Below, in pieces: positions 7,123-7,161 of a stretch of DNA of 7,161 nucleotides. The stretch comes from Pseudomonadota bacterium. GTDB taxonomy: Bacteria; Pseudomonadota; Gammaproteobacteria; Burkholderiales; Thiobacillaceae. Numbering within the stretch: position 1 is the first letter of the stretch; every line of letters starts with the position of its first letter. A model generated the notes under the pieces. The model did not search any database. It had not been told where the DNA came from and saw nothing but the letters and a program-made list of their open reading frames with translations. The DNA lies in assembly GCA_021821425.1 (NCBI GenBank), contig JAKACL010000150.1:1-7161 (forward strand), read 5' to 3'. Both the position numbers and the translations under genes were made by a program.

Positions 7123-7161
7123 TTATTTGAACAGTTCGTTCAGCAGCGGCAGCACACCCTT
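7123..7161 (-). CDS. C-terminal end of an unidentified convergent gene
   Basis: On the minus strand the window edge reads in frame as KGVLPLLNELFK followed by TAA (7123-7125 on the plus strand). Twelve codons are too few to assign a family. Support for a real gene is positional: it ends 48 bases past manC, directly beyond a symmetrical hairpin, as expected of a convergent gene end. The codons GTG, CTG, CTG, AAC and TTC fit the GC-rich usage of the neighbours. It could be coincidental open sequence. Confidence 0.45.
   Translation of the reverse strand, partial: KGVLPLLNELFK

Overview
The window looks like a piece of a GC-rich Proteobacterium chromosome, most likely a betaproteobacterium and possibly a gammaproteobacterium. 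Three things point there. The rarA-serS order matches the one known from E. coli and relatives. There is an MltF-type lytic transglycosylase, and the proteins closely resemble proteobacterial family members recalled from memory. The exact genus cannot be read from the sequence.

Layout. Positions 2-175 hold the last 57 codons of rarA, followed after 12 bases by serS (188-1465, seryl-tRNA synthetase), almost certainly in the same transcript. A 79-base imperfect palindrome of the REP type (1477-1555) separates serS from the convergent mltF (1569-2957, minus strand), a lipoprotein murein transglycosylase. Divergent from mltF is a tRNA-Ser(CGA) gene (3072-3163) with a recognisable promoter and a strong intrinsic terminator. 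About 350 bases without a gene follow (3201-3552). They hold a promoter candidate and several short, partly mutually exclusive hairpins. Then comes a three-gene operon, gmd (3553-4635), fcl (4658-5614) and manC (5653-7074). The window ends with a 9-bp hairpin and the last 12 codons of an unidentified convergent gene on the minus strand.

How the genes work together. The bifunctional ManC supplies mannose-6-phosphate and GDP-mannose. Gmd dehydrates GDP-mannose to GDP-4-keto-6-deoxy-D-mannose, and Fcl epimerises and reduces that to GDP-L-fucose. The operon is therefore a complete GDP-L-fucose supply unit except for phosphomannomutase (ManB/AlgC), which is not in the window. It probably feeds an exopolysaccharide, capsule or O-antigen pathway encoded nearby. 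No glycosyltransferase, flippase or polymerase is visible here.

I found no convincing undescribed system. All the long genes belong to well-known families. The points that deserve a second look are non-coding: the palindromic repeat after serS, the structured leader ahead of gmd, a six-codon mini-ORF overlapping the manC start, and competing hairpins at the end of manC.
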